Shown here piece by piece: positions 9,283 to 16,824 of a DNA stretch of 47,320 nucleotides. The stretch is from a virus, in IMG/VR virus record IMGVR_UViG_3300037140_000063, positions 1 through 47,320 of that record. One strand, given 5' to 3'. How positions within the stretch are numbered: the stretch's first letter is position 1; each line of letters begins with the position of its first letter. The notes beneath the pieces were generated by a model that was not told the origin of the DNA, did no database searches, and saw only the letters and a list, made by a program, of their open reading frames with translations. The position numbers and the translations under genes are program-made.

Positions 9283-10398
9283 TTAGCCCTCGGTCGGGAC
9301 TACGCCCTGCTGCTGCGGAGCGTTAGGCGCTAGACCTATTTCTAGGCAAAGCGTCAATTCGGTGCGCGTGCCATTGTTGTTGTCCTGCATGTGCTTGACG
9401 CCCCTCAGCTTCAAGGGGACTGAGGTCGTGCTCCCGGGCCAGAGCATCGGTGATGTCACCGTGACATCGACCGTGCCATCGGCTCCGCTCGTCAACTTGC
9501 TGATCCAAAGCGTCCCGTCGGGACAGAGCCATCCCTGCACGGTGATAACCACCTCTAGGAACTGAATCATGTCGAGATTCAATTGATGGTTGGCGCGCAT
9601 TTGCGCGAATGTTTTGTTTCCAGTCTGCTCGGCGACAAGCACTAGATTGCGGATGCCGTTGAAATAGGGATTTGTGACCGTCGCGCTGATGTTCTGCGCA
9701 TCCGTGCTCCAATGGGCATCAGTGCCGGGTTGATGTATTGGCACGGTGATCCGTGCGGTCAGCATGTCGTTGCGCATGACCATGCGCGCCGACAGGATGT
9801 TTTGTCCTTCGACAAGCGAGAGACTGCCGCCAGAGCCGCCGCCGGACGCGCGAAAGAAATTTAGATTTCCATTCGCGTCATCGACGACGTGCAGATTGAC
9901 CATACGCGCGAGGCGTTCGCAGAACTGAAATACGGTCTCGCCGATATGCACCGATACCCGCTCGAACGGCGTATTCGCGCCTGATGGACTTCCGATTATC
10001 TTGACATTGACGCCAACTTTTTGACACTCAGCTTGCGCCATCTGCTGAAATGTCGAATTCTGATATTGCCCTGGCTGTCCGTTGACGGTTCCCGCGACAG
10101 TATTCTGCGTCAGCGAACAGACCCTAATTTGAACGCCGTGGTTCTTGGCGTCATACATCACTTGACGAACATCAACGTTCCCAGTGATTGCTAGTTGTCC
10201 AGCCAATAATCCAGTTACAGAGTCTCCAGGCGCCAACTTCAATGTGGCAGCCCCAGCCGAACTAGATATTTCCTCGCAGGTCATGGTAAGATAACTGACG
10301 CCAGTTCCGAATGTTCTTTCAACCTCAACGCTAGTCCAGTAAGAAAAAACGCTCCCGCCCGCGATGATTGTCGCAATTTCTGTCGGGTTCGGGGCCAT
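9283..10398 (-). CDS. Baseplate hub protein, Mu gp44 (gpP)/late control D-like
   Basis: A 371-residue protein of the Mu gp44/P2 gpD hub type. The N-terminal beta domain begins EIATIIAGGSVFSYWTSVEVERTFG and continues LAPGDSVTGLLAGQLAITGNVDVRQVMYDAKNHGVQIRVCSLT. The central segment NTPFERVSVHIGETVFQFCERLARMVNLHVVDDANGNLNFFR is the typical hub motif. The C-terminal part (TLWISKLTSGADGTVDVTVTSPMLWPGS) matches the end of the family. It forms a trimeric hub joining the tail tube to the spike. It follows the gpN-like genes by three bases and precedes gp45, as in Mu. Confidence 0.93.
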   Translation of the reverse strand: MAPNPTEIATIIAGGSVFSYWTSVEVERTFGTGVSYLTMTCEEISSSAGAATLKLAPGDSVTGLLAGQLAITGNVDVRQVMYDAKNHGVQIRVCSLTQNTVAGTVNGQPGQYQNSTFQQMAQAECQKVGVNVKIIGSPSGANTPFERVSVHIGETVFQFCERLARMVNLHVVDDANGNLNFFRASGGGSGGSLSLVEGQNILSARMVMRNDMLTARITVPIHQPGTDAHWSTDAQNISATVTNPYFNGIRNLVLVAEQTGNKTFAQMRANHQLNLDMIQFLEVVITVQGWLCPDGTLWISKLTSGADGTVDVTVTSPMLWPGSTTSVPLKLRGVKHMQDNNNGTRTELTLCLEIGLAPNAPQQQGVVPTEG

Positions 10399-10401
10399 GC
10401 G

Positions 10402-11076
10402 TTAGGCGGACAGCGCGCGGATTGAAAGCGGCATGAAGAGTGGATTCGGCACTTGGTTTTCGAGCACCATTTCTCCGGCGCGTGACGCGTCTTGATATAT
10501 TCTCTGCGCGAGATAGAGCGCCGAAAGCGGTCGCTGGAAATTGTAATAGATGATCCTAGGTAGCGTCTGCTCGCGGTTCGACAGATCCTGCGCCACGGCG
10601 GCGTGCAGGCTGATCAGGGCCTGATAGGAAACAGTATCGAATGCACCAGCCGCGGTGTCTTCCGCCGAGCAAAACGCCGCATTGATTGTGTCGAGCGCGG
10701 CGTCGATGTCGTCACGGCTGACGAAGGTCGTCGCCGCTAGGATTTGCGCCAGCTCGACCAGCGACATGCGGATTGAATAATTCTGGACAGCGATGCCAAT
10801 TGGGCTGATCGGGGTCAGTGCGGCGGCCGTGGTCCGCACCAAATCAATCTCGGCATATGTCGCGCCCGCCGTGCGCGCCAGTTCGAAGCAGTTGGCGAGG
10901 TCCGGCCAAAACGCGCCGGTCGTGAATTCATCCTGAAGGTCGGCGAGGATTTGCCCGCATGACCAGGTGAGCGACGTTCCCGCGACGCCAGTGCTTCCGC
11001 CAAGCGTCGCCATGAGCGCATTGATCACGGTCGTCGCGCCCGCGACCGCATCGTTCATGTCGCGCTTTTTGATCAT
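10402..11076 (-). CDS. C-terminal half of a split DNA circularisation protein gpN-like
   Basis: A 224-residue mostly helical protein (DAVAGATTVINALMATLG..., INAAFCSAEDTAAGAFDTVSYQALISLHAAVAQDLSNREQTLPRIIYYNFQRPLSALYLAQRIYQDASRAGEMVLENQVPNPLFMPLSIRALSA). The final LSALYLAQRIY...A.EM...N...NPLFMP pattern is what I expect at the C-terminus of Mu gpN (DNA circularisation) proteins. Here it is a separate reading frame starting at an ATG that overlaps the stop of the N-terminal half by four bases (ATGA). Function inferred: baseplate hub plug or tail-tube closing component. The split could be natural or reflect a short deletion. Confidence 0.72.
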   Translation of the reverse strand: MIKKRDMNDAVAGATTVINALMATLGGSTGVAGTSLTWSCGQILADLQDEFTTGAFWPDLANCFELARTAGATYAEIDLVRTTAAALTPISPIGIAVQNYSIRMSLVELAQILAATTFVSRDDIDAALDTINAAFCSAEDTAAGAFDTVSYQALISLHAAVAQDLSNREQTLPRIIYYNFQRPLSALYLAQRIYQDASRAGEMVLENQVPNPLFMPLSIRALSA

Positions 11077-11561
11077 GTCGAGGTGATCTCCGGCGCTTGC
11101 TGGAATTGTGTGATTGCGCTTTGCGCCGCAGTCGTCACCGCGCCGTTCGTGTCGGCGGTCGGCGTGAGTGCGGAGGCCGAACCTGCCTCAAGGAACTCTA
11201 TCTCGAACTCTGCAATACCGCCACGTTCTCGTCGCTCGGTAACGCTGTAATTGTCACAGTAGACGGTATCCACGCCCATCGTCGGATGGACAAGCTGGCC
11301 GGGGTTGTCGTCTTCCAACGCAGCGATCAGCGCGTCACGCGCGCTCTGATAGTCAGGCATATTCGGTCCGAATACGATATAGGCGGCCATCCGATATTTG
11401 CGGATGCGACGGCCCATCGACTCAGCGTAGTTGTTTTCCGATTTTGGAAACTCGAACGGAACCATACGGAGACCGGACGATTTCGCGTCAACGTCAACGT
11501 GAAACGGCACTCCCTTGAAACTCGCTGGCTGTAAATTCAATCTCCAAAGGGGCGTCGCCAT
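11073..11561 (-). CDS. N-terminal half of DNA circularisation protein gpN-like (DNA_circ_N)
   Basis: A 162-residue protein with a clear DNA_circ_N domain: LQPASFKGVPFHVD...VPFEFPKSENNYAESMGRRIRKYRMAAYIVFG..DYQSARDALIAALEDDNPGQLVHPTMG...CDNYSVTERRERGGIAEFEIEFLEAG. This matches the first about 150 residues of Mu gpN-type proteins, which are normally about 400-490 residues as one chain. After residue 150 the reading frame ends and the C-terminal half continues as the next gene through an ATGA overlap. The family sits between the tape measure and gp44 in Mu-like tails, as here, except that a plus-strand cassette lies between it and the tape measure gene. Confidence 0.88.
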   Translation of the reverse strand: MATPLWRLNLQPASFKGVPFHVDVDAKSSGLRMVPFEFPKSENNYAESMGRRIRKYRMAAYIVFGPNMPDYQSARDALIAALEDDNPGQLVHPTMGVDTVYCDNYSVTERRERGGIAEFEIEFLEAGSASALTPTADTNGAVTTAAQSAITQFQQAPEITST

Positions 11562-11574
11562 TCAGCATTTCCCC

Positions 11575-11611
11575 TTGATGCGCTCATAATAAGCGCTTAT
11601 ATTAATCGACA
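11575..11611 (+). promoter_or_regulatory. Sigma70-like promoter with palindromic operator for the plus-strand cassette
   Basis: TTGATG (11575-11580), exactly 17 bases, then TATATT (11598-11603). A perfect 12-bp palindrome ATAAGCGCTTAT (11589-11600) overlaps the end of the spacer and the -10 box, and a wider GCGCT/AGCGC dyad spans the spacer. The first ATG is seven bases after the -10 box, so the transcript is likely leaderless. The palindrome is a natural operator for the HTH protein encoded second in the cassette. Confidence 0.7.
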
Positions 11612-11880
11612 TGACATACCGCGCACCAAAACCTCACACCCCAAGATCGTCATTCCGCGTAATCGGGATGACGAAAAGACAATGGCGCCGCCAACCATTA
11701 CCACCTGTTGGATCAGCGGCGGCCGCGCATCTTGTCAATGAAGCTGAGCGAGTTCGCTGGGCGCTCAACCATATGAGCGCGAAGCGCAAGGGACCGATGC
11801 TCAAATCAGAGGTGATTGCTTGCTTATGCCAGCTTTATGGACTGCCAACCTATCTCGACACAATCATTGACGATGACTAA
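11611..11880 (+). CDS. Hypothetical small basic protein, first gene of plus-strand cassette
   Basis: An 89-residue protein that I do not recognise. The N-terminal 35 residues are very basic (RAPKPHTPRSSFRV, MTKRQWRRQ); the second half is helical and ends acidic (TYLDTIIDDD). The segment MSAKRKGPMLKSEVIACLCQLYGL could be a short DNA-binding or nucleic-acid-associated helix pair. The start is the first ATG, seven bases after the -10 box of a good promoter. It overlaps the next gene through ATGACTAA. Expressed against the tail operon, it belongs to a small moron-like unit and might be produced in the prophage state. Confidence 0.6.
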   Translation: MTYRAPKPHTPRSSFRVIGMTKRQWRRQPLPPVGSAAAAHLVNEAERVRWALNHMSAKRKGPMLKSEVIACLCQLYGLPTYLDTIIDDD

Positions 11881-12064
11881 CGCCAAACACCTTCCGCCCG
11901 ACTACCTTCGCAACTGGCGAAAATCGCACAACATCTCATGCGCCACGCTAGCCGAGGCGCTTGGAGTATCCGTTCCAACCCTTCGCCGCTGGGAGACCGC
12001 AAACAATATCCCGGTGACGCGCGTCGCATCCGTTCGGCGCATTCTCGCGTCATTCAAGAAATAG
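11873..12064 (+). CDS. Mini HTH DNA-binding protein
   Basis: A 63-residue protein starting at the ATG at 11873, overlapping the previous stop by eight bases. The core NWRKSHNISCATLAEALGVSVPTLRRWETANNIP is a complete helix-turn-helix of the XRE/HTH_29 or MerR-like kind: a turn after LAEALGVS, then a recognition helix with PTLRRWE. The protein is essentially only this domain plus a short basic tail (SVRRILASFKK). Inferred role: autoregulator binding the palindrome in the cassette promoter, 0.3 kb upstream. A longer in-frame start at 11816 exists but lacks a plausible ribosome site. Confidence 0.7.
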   Translation: MTNAKHLPPDYLRNWRKSHNISCATLAEALGVSVPTLRRWETANNIPVTRVASVRRILASFKK

Positions 12065-12073
12065 GAGACAGCC

Positions 12074-12334
12074 ATGTCGATAGAGGTTCAAGTAAATCCC
12101 GCGCCGCCGCCAGACCGCGAACAATTCTTGCGCGATATGGAAGCAACGACCCGTGTCGGATGGGGACCTGCGGACGAACTTCCAGCCGCTTTTTGCGAGG
12201 CGCTGATCCGTCGACAGGCGATATATGAATCGAACAACACTCCCGGCCTCACAGAAGTAGAATCGGCCGATTTATTCGAGCGTCTTTATGACGAACTGAC
12301 GCAATCCGCGAGAGACCAGGGATACCCAACATAA
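12074..12334 (+). CDS. Hypothetical acidic small protein
   Basis: An 86-residue soluble, acidic protein starting MSIEVQVNPAPPPDREQFL, not recognised. A GGAGA ribosome site lies nine bases before the ATG. It contains a conserved-looking aromatic/acidic segment (VGWGPADELPAAFCEALIRRQAIYE) and a C-terminal helix (SADLFERLYDELTQSARDQG). No catalytic motif is visible. Third gene of the plus-strand cassette, nine bases after the HTH gene. Confidence 0.6.
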   Translation: MSIEVQVNPAPPPDREQFLRDMEATTRVGWGPADELPAAFCEALIRRQAIYESNNTPGLTEVESADLFERLYDELTQSARDQGYPT

Positions 12335-12344
12335 GGAGACCGCC

Positions 12345-12758
12345 ATGCTCATCATCATCATCGCCATTGGCGTTTTCGCCGGGCTGCTGCTGTTCAAAGC
12401 GCGCTGGGTGATCCTCATCGCGATTGGCGTGCTGGTCTATCTGTTGCCGGCGCACGCCTCGGATTACAGGCCGCTGACGACGCAAAAGATGGAAGCGCTG
12501 GAATCTGTGTGGATATCGAACAAGGCAGCTCAGGAATGCAAAGGTCTTGTTCTCGATAAAACCGAAGCTGGCAGGCTTATTGCGCGCGCCGGGTTCACGG
12601 CGGACGAATATGAAAACTCATCGCAAGTGCTTTTCTATGGGTTCAGAAAGCTCGGCGAAATCAAGAAGCTTTACGAGAGCGACCCGGAAGCTTTCTGCGC
12701 CGCATCCGAGAGCATGTATGGCCCCAAGGCAGGAAGGTTACTCAAGACTGACGACTAA
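12345..12758 (+). CDS. Exported or membrane-anchored small protein
   Basis: A 137-residue protein. The first 36 residues form either two short membrane segments (LIIIIAIGVFAGLLLF and VILIAIGVLVYLLPAH) or a long signal sequence ending in a signal-peptidase-like site (LLPAHA, then SDYRPLTT). The remaining about 100 residues are soluble and contain a conserved-looking pair of cysteines (AAQECKGLVL; EAFCAASESMYG) that could form a periplasmic disulphide. Function unknown; a superinfection-exclusion or envelope protein would fit a moron cassette, but this is inference. It is preceded by a GGAGA site and converges on the tape measure gene, overlapping it by four bases. Confidence 0.65.
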   Translation: MLIIIIAIGVFAGLLLFKARWVILIAIGVLVYLLPAHASDYRPLTTQKMEALESVWISNKAAQECKGLVLDKTEAGRLIARAGFTADEYENSSQVLFYGFRKLGEIKKLYESDPEAFCAASESMYGPKAGRLLKTDD

Positions 12759-15700
12759 CCCTCCTGATCCGCCATCGGCGCCGCCAGCCCGCGATACATG
12801 GTCAGCGTCTTGAACATCCCGTTGATCTCCCCCTTGGTTTTCGTGCCCTTCGGGAACCCATGCAGATCAATCCGCAGCGATGCGTCTCCGGTTACTTTAT
12901 GAGCTTGCTGCGTCAGCTCCGCCTTGCGTGCGCTTTCTAGGAGGTTGATTCCGGCACCAGGTCCTGACTGTGACCCGTGCAATGCCTTGAGGGCTTTTTT
13001 GGCCCATTCAAGGCGGCTGCGCATCGCCTTAACGCCGGCTCTCTCGAATGTGCGTTCGAATGATCGAACAGCTCCGCCAAGTGTGTGAGTTCTGCGCAGC
13101 GCCTCGACTGTCTTGTGATATGGCCCCGATAGATCATTCGAAAGATTGGCAAAATTGGCTTCGTCGCTATGCCAGTCTAGCCCCATTCCCTTGGCAAGCG
13201 AAAGAAAGCTCCTGGCCCGGATCCCGGTCCATTGCGCCCAGCCATAGCCGCCTTTTCCTGCCGGCATTTCTCTATAGCTCTTGCCTCGGCCCATCATTTC
13301 GCGCAACTTAGTGAGACCCGTCGTCTCGCGGCCGAAGTTACCGGGAATAGCGGCGGCCTGAAAATCCCGCAGGGCATATTGTTCCATTAGGCGCCGGATG
13401 ATCGCCGGCGCTTTTTCCTTGAAGACGGCGTTTGGCTCGATTTTACCGGACTGCTTTGGAACGAATAGCTCTGGGCCGTGCTCGCCGACAAAATATGGAA
13501 GTCCAGCGTCAACAGGGCCGCCTGTAGCCCTCCCTTCAGGATGCGAGCCGCGCTGCTGCGCAATCCATTCGTTCATGCCATTGGCGGCAGGATGGCTCTC
13601 ACGTTTGGCGGCCTGTTCCTTCGATGGATGATAGCCGGACTCGCCCCAATGCGGATCTGCGTCGCGAGGTCTCTTATAGCCCTGCCAATTCGGGTATGGA
13701 CTGTAATTAGGGTTCTTGGCGTATTTCTTCCTCAGATAATTGGCGACCCAGCGAACCTGGGCGGGAATCGTCGACGGGTCTCTCACATCAAGGCCGGTCT
13801 CTTTTTCAAACTCGGTTCCAGTTCCGCGCCGACGATTCAGTTGGAATGGCCCCCACGATGACTCAAGGGCGTCGTCTTTTTTGTCGTATGTGCTCTTGTG
13901 TCCAGACTCACCGGCGCGGATGCCTTGCATGATACGCGGGTCAATCCCAGCGCGACGGGCTTCCTCGTTGATCAGCTCGGTTAGGCTGCCGGCTTTGGCC
14001 CCGCCATCGGCGAAATCCTTCATGGCCCGCGCCGCAGCCGCCTCGGATGGCTCGCTGCGCGACGCTGGTGGGGTTGTCCCGTGGGGCGCGCTTGGCGCGG
14101 CTGGCGTGGTTGTTGGAGCCGACTGGACGCGAGGCGTCGCGCCTTGTTCTGGCGTTTGAGAATGCGGCGTCGTGGCGGCGGGAGCTTTCGTGATGTTCCG
14201 ACCGCCAGAACCGTCCCCAATGCCGCCCGATGCGCCTGGCTGGTAATTGGCATTGGTGAATCCGCCCTCACCCTGCCGGCGGGATTCAACCCATTCCTTG
14301 AAGGCCGCGATAACGCCTTGGCGGGTGCCTTCGAACGTGCCCTTGAGAATGGCCCGCTCTGCCGCGTCTTCCTTACCGAAGGACGCCGCATCGGTCTTTC
14401 CGCCGTAGCTGATGGGCGTCAGCCGCCCATAATGAGTCGGCTCATCCTCCGGCGCCGAGATCTTCTTTCGGATGGAACGCGCGGCCGCATGGACGCTCTT
14501 TTCCTCGTCCTTCGGCGCTAGTCCATATTTTTTCTGACGCGCTAATTCGTCTTCGCCCTTGTTGAGGTCCTGCGGCCTGACGGTCTCGATTAATGCCTTC
14601 GCCGATACGCCGGCTAGCAGCGCTAGCAGCCATGCGGGGGCGGTAAGTGCGGTGAGCGTCGCGCCCATCGCCACCAACGACGCCGTCGTTCTAACGGCGG
14701 CGAGGCCCAGCATGGCAACAGGAGCAACAAAGTTCGCGAGCTTGATGGCGACCAGGCCCTCCATTACCGTCTTCCAACCGCCGATGGACCGCACGACGCT
14801 ATCGACGCTTTTTGCCGCGGCGCGAATGTCGTCGCCCCACTCTCGCCACGGCGCATCACGAATTGCGCCAGCAACATCGGCGAAAAACTTGCGGAGTTCC
14901 CCGCCGTTCGCCTCGATGAACGCGCGAACCGCATCCGTTGCCTCCGTCATTGCTGGCGCGAGTTCAGATCCGATTTCGGTTTTCAGCTTGCTGACAGATT
15001 CGCGAATGCGGTCGAAAGCCGCTTCGGCGGCGAGTCCCTTGGCGATATCCGCCGGCGTTATCTGGCCAATCTGCTTGCGCACGTCGGCGAGCGCGTCGGT
15101 TAGTTCCTTGCCCTTCAGCCGCGCGAGGTTCGGATCGAGCCCCAGCGCCTCATAAAATGAACGCCGCTCGCTTTCCTTCGGCATCATGCCGGCGAGTGCT
15201 TCTACCTTGCTGAGCGCGGTCGCTTGATCCTTGGTGTGGACAAGCGCCTCGCCAAGCTGGCGGATATAACCAGCACCCTCGCCGAAGCGGCTTGCGAAGA
15301 ATTCGCGCAGCGGCCCAAGGCGATGGCGCCACTGATCCATATTCGCGGCGAACTTCGCCATGCCGGATGTCATCGCATCCGGCGTCGAGCCAACGCGCGA
15401 GGCTAGCGCCTGATATTCGCGGAGCTGCTGGATCGAGAGACCAGTTTCCTTGCGGGCGAATTCTAGGCTGCGCGAGGAATCAGAAAAGCTCCGTATCGCC
15501 GCTGTGACGCCAGCTATCGCCGCTCCAGTCGATATCGCCCCAATTCCGAGGCCAACCATCGCCGGCTCAAGAATGCCTTTGACGTGCTCTCCGGTTTCCT
15601 TGACCGATTTGCGGAGATCCGAGAACGCTTTTTCGTGCGCCGATGCTGCCTGCCGTCCAGCCTTGTGCGAGGCGACATTGCGCTGCGTCAAGCCTTCGAG

Positions 15701-15781
15701 AGACTTTCTCATGGCCAGGATCGGGCCGCTAAATTTATCAACGACCTGTGCTACGAGTTGAAGGGTCTCTTGCTGTGACAA
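12755..15781 (-). CDS. Tape measure protein with two muramidase-like domains
   Basis: A 1008-residue protein starting at TTG 15781 with a GGAGG site six bases before. Residues 1-500 are long helices with a membrane-like patch (345-400), typical of tape measures. Residues about 595-745 look like a lytic transglycosylase/SLT domain: IDPRIMQGIRAGESGH with a candidate catalytic Glu at 625, then SSWGPFQLN. Residues 754-780 carry the common tape-measure motif GGPVDAGLPYFVGEHGPELFVP. Residues about 795-935 match the phage tail lysozyme fold (AAAIPGNFGRETTG with Glu 819; GKGGYGWAQWTGIRA). It sets tail length and is ejected into the periplasm, where the two domains may open peptidoglycan. Confidence 0.93.
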   Translation of the reverse strand: MSQQETLQLVAQVVDKFSGPILAMRKSLEGLTQRNVASHKAGRQAASAHEKAFSDLRKSVKETGEHVKGILEPAMVGLGIGAISTGAAIAGVTAAIRSFSDSSRSLEFARKETGLSIQQLREYQALASRVGSTPDAMTSGMAKFAANMDQWRHRLGPLREFFASRFGEGAGYIRQLGEALVHTKDQATALSKVEALAGMMPKESERRSFYEALGLDPNLARLKGKELTDALADVRKQIGQITPADIAKGLAAEAAFDRIRESVSKLKTEIGSELAPAMTEATDAVRAFIEANGGELRKFFADVAGAIRDAPWREWGDDIRAAAKSVDSVVRSIGGWKTVMEGLVAIKLANFVAPVAMLGLAAVRTTASLVAMGATLTALTAPAWLLALLAGVSAKALIETVRPQDLNKGEDELARQKKYGLAPKDEEKSVHAAARSIRKKISAPEDEPTHYGRLTPISYGGKTDAASFGKEDAAERAILKGTFEGTRQGVIAAFKEWVESRRQGEGGFTNANYQPGASGGIGDGSGGRNITKAPAATTPHSQTPEQGATPRVQSAPTTTPAAPSAPHGTTPPASRSEPSEAAAARAMKDFADGGAKAGSLTELINEEARRAGIDPRIMQGIRAGESGHKSTYDKKDDALESSWGPFQLNRRRGTGTEFEKETGLDVRDPSTIPAQVRWVANYLRKKYAKNPNYSPYPNWQGYKRPRDADPHWGESGYHPSKEQAAKRESHPAANGMNEWIAQQRGSHPEGRATGGPVDAGLPYFVGEHGPELFVPKQSGKIEPNAVFKEKAPAIIRRLMEQYALRDFQAAAIPGNFGRETTGLTKLREMMGRGKSYREMPAGKGGYGWAQWTGIRARSFLSLAKGMGLDWHSDEANFANLSNDLSGPYHKTVEALRRTHTLGGAVRSFERTFERAGVKAMRSRLEWAKKALKALHGSQSGPGAGINLLESARKAELTQQAHKVTGDASLRIDLHGFPKGTKTKGEINGMFKTLTMYRGLAAPMADQEG

Positions 15782-15795
15782 CTAGAGCCTCCAAA

Positions 15796-16286
15796 TCAAT
15801 CCGAATTCATCGATCGGATCACTTTCAACCGCCGATCGACCGCGACGAACAGGCGTTCAATTTCATCGCTTGGCTTGTCGAGGAAGGCATAAGGCGAACA
15901 GTGGAAAACTAGCGACAAATCGATGCACGGATCGATCAGGTCTCCTACGTTTTCGGGAGAAAAAAACTTGATAATTGCCAAGCGCAAGAGGCCAAATCGC
16001 GCGGGTCCATCTTCTCGACGGAACCGGTCGGAATATTCGCCAAGCGCGCGATCATCGCGACCATGCGCGGCATGTTGTGTTCAATGCGCGGCGGGTCGGA
16101 AACCGGATCAAACTGCACGGGATTTCCGACCTTGATGAGGTCGAGCCCCGTCGGCTTGCGCATCGTGATGACCGAGCGCATCTCCGCGAACACCGGAATG
16201 GGGGAAGAGAGCGTGACGACGATTTCGTTGCTCTCGGCGACGGGCGCTTCCTCGGAAGCAACTTCGTTCTCGAATGAGTCCGTCAT
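15796..16286 (-). CDS. Frameshifted tail assembly chaperone (long form)
   Basis: Predicted product of a -1 ribosomal frameshift on T TTT TTT at 15966-15960. The ribosome reads the 113-codon gp41-like frame as far as the two Phe codons, then continues in the overlapping frame that begins SPENVGDLIDPCIDLSLVF and stops at 15796, giving about 163 residues. Lambda G/GT, P2 E/E+E' and Mu have the same arrangement directly before the tape measure gene. The long form is a scaffold that coats the tape measure during tube assembly. The downstream frame has no convincing ribosome site of its own; its first candidate TTG (15987) lies inside the upstream frame. Confidence 0.85.
15945..16286 (-). CDS. Tail assembly chaperone short form, Mu gp41/P2 E-like
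   Basis: A 113-residue protein with an acidic disordered N-terminus (MTDSFENEVASEEAPVAESNE) and the family core VVTLSSPIPVFAEMRSVITMRKPTGLDLIKVG...RIEHNMPRMVAMIARLANIPTGSVEKMDPRDLASCAWQLSSFF. The segments F..V..RKPTG.DL and LAN.P...V..M...D match phage tail assembly proteins of the Mu gp41/P2 E kind. It starts just after the tube gene stop and stops at TAG 15945, shortly after the heptamer used for frameshifting. Assembly factor, not expected in the virion. Confidence 0.9.
   Translation of the reverse strand: MTDSFENEVASEEAPVAESNEIVVTLSSPIPVFAEMRSVITMRKPTGLDLIKVGNPVQFDPVSDPPRIEHNMPRMVAMIARLANIPTGSVEKMDPRDLASCAWQLSSFFLPKT
15960..15966 (-). promoter_or_regulatory. -1 programmed ribosomal frameshift site (T TTT TTT)
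   Basis: Seven consecutive T on the coding strand, in the phase AG T|TTT|TTT|CTC, so they fit the X XXY YYZ slippery heptamer. The zero frame meets TAG 15 bases later; the -1 frame stays open for 54 more codons. Confidence 0.85.
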
Positions 16287-16664
16287 TTACGATGACATTT
16301 CTTGGAGGGTAATACCTTCCAACGTCACGTCGACCTTGCCGTCGTGCGCATCGATCACGAACGCGCTGGTCGTCCACGCCTGCGTCAGCACGTAGGTCAT
16401 GCCGTTGGCTAGATTTACCTGCGCGGTGACGTTGGTGAGACCCTCAAGCACATCCAGCGATAGCTGATTGCCGATCGACCAATCGCCTTTTATGGAAGGA
16501 ACCAATGGCTCTTCGATATAACCGTGAACCGTATCCTGACCGGCGACGCCAGTCCTCTTGACGGTCATGCCGGTTACTTGAAAGTTACCACGCGCTTCAT
16601 AAGTTTGCCCTCCCACTATAATTGCGAGAAGACCACCAATACGATTGGTGTTGTTGGTTGCCAT
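16287..16664 (-). CDS. Tail tube protein (Mu gpM-like)
   Basis: A 125-residue protein of the usual length for phage tail tubes. The family features are the N-terminal NRIGGLLAIIVGGQTYEARGNF, the central VKRTGVAGQDTVHGYIEEPLVPSIKGDWSIG, and the C-terminal MTYVLTQAWTTSAFVIDAHDGKVDVTLEGIT (Tail_tube pattern LxxAxxxxxxxxxxxxGxxxxxFxG). It polymerises into the inner tube of the contractile tail. It follows the sheath gene and precedes the assembly chaperone, as in Mu. Translation starts from a structured leader duplicated in front of the sheath gene; a GGAG site lies eight bases before the ATG. Confidence 0.93.
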   Translation of the reverse strand: MATNNTNRIGGLLAIIVGGQTYEARGNFQVTGMTVKRTGVAGQDTVHGYIEEPLVPSIKGDWSIGNQLSLDVLEGLTNVTAQVNLANGMTYVLTQAWTTSAFVIDAHDGKVDVTLEGITLQEMSS

Positions 16665-16764
16665 GACGTGGCTCCATCTGAGGGATGGCCGGCGCTGTCA
16701 CAGCGCTGGCTCGCGGGCGTCTCACGACGCGCGCAAAGGAGTTGCCCGAAGGAATACGGGCAAT
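16665..16764 (-). repeat. Structured 100-nt leader of the tube gene (copy 1 of 2)
   Basis: RNA-strand order: hairpin TTGCCCG/CGGGCAA; hairpin GCGTC-GTGA-GACGC with a GNRA loop; spacer CCGCGAGCCA; hairpin GCGCTG-TGA-CAGCGC; hairpin CCATC-CCTCA-GATGG that contains the GGAG ribosome site, then the ATG. A copy of equal length and the same fold lies before the sheath gene, with different stem bases that still pair. Confidence 0.75.
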
Positions 16765-16787
16765 AAAAAACCCGCCGTTAGGCGGAC
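16765..16787 (-). terminator. Rho-independent terminator after the sheath gene
   Basis: Coding-strand hairpin TCCGCC-TAAC-GGCGGG followed by six T. It lies between the sheath stop and the tube leader, so part of sheath transcription should end here and the tube gene may depend on read-through or a local promoter. Confidence 0.8.
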
Positions 16788-16824
16788 TTGATTGATGTCG
16801 ATGCTAATATATAGTATAGATTTA

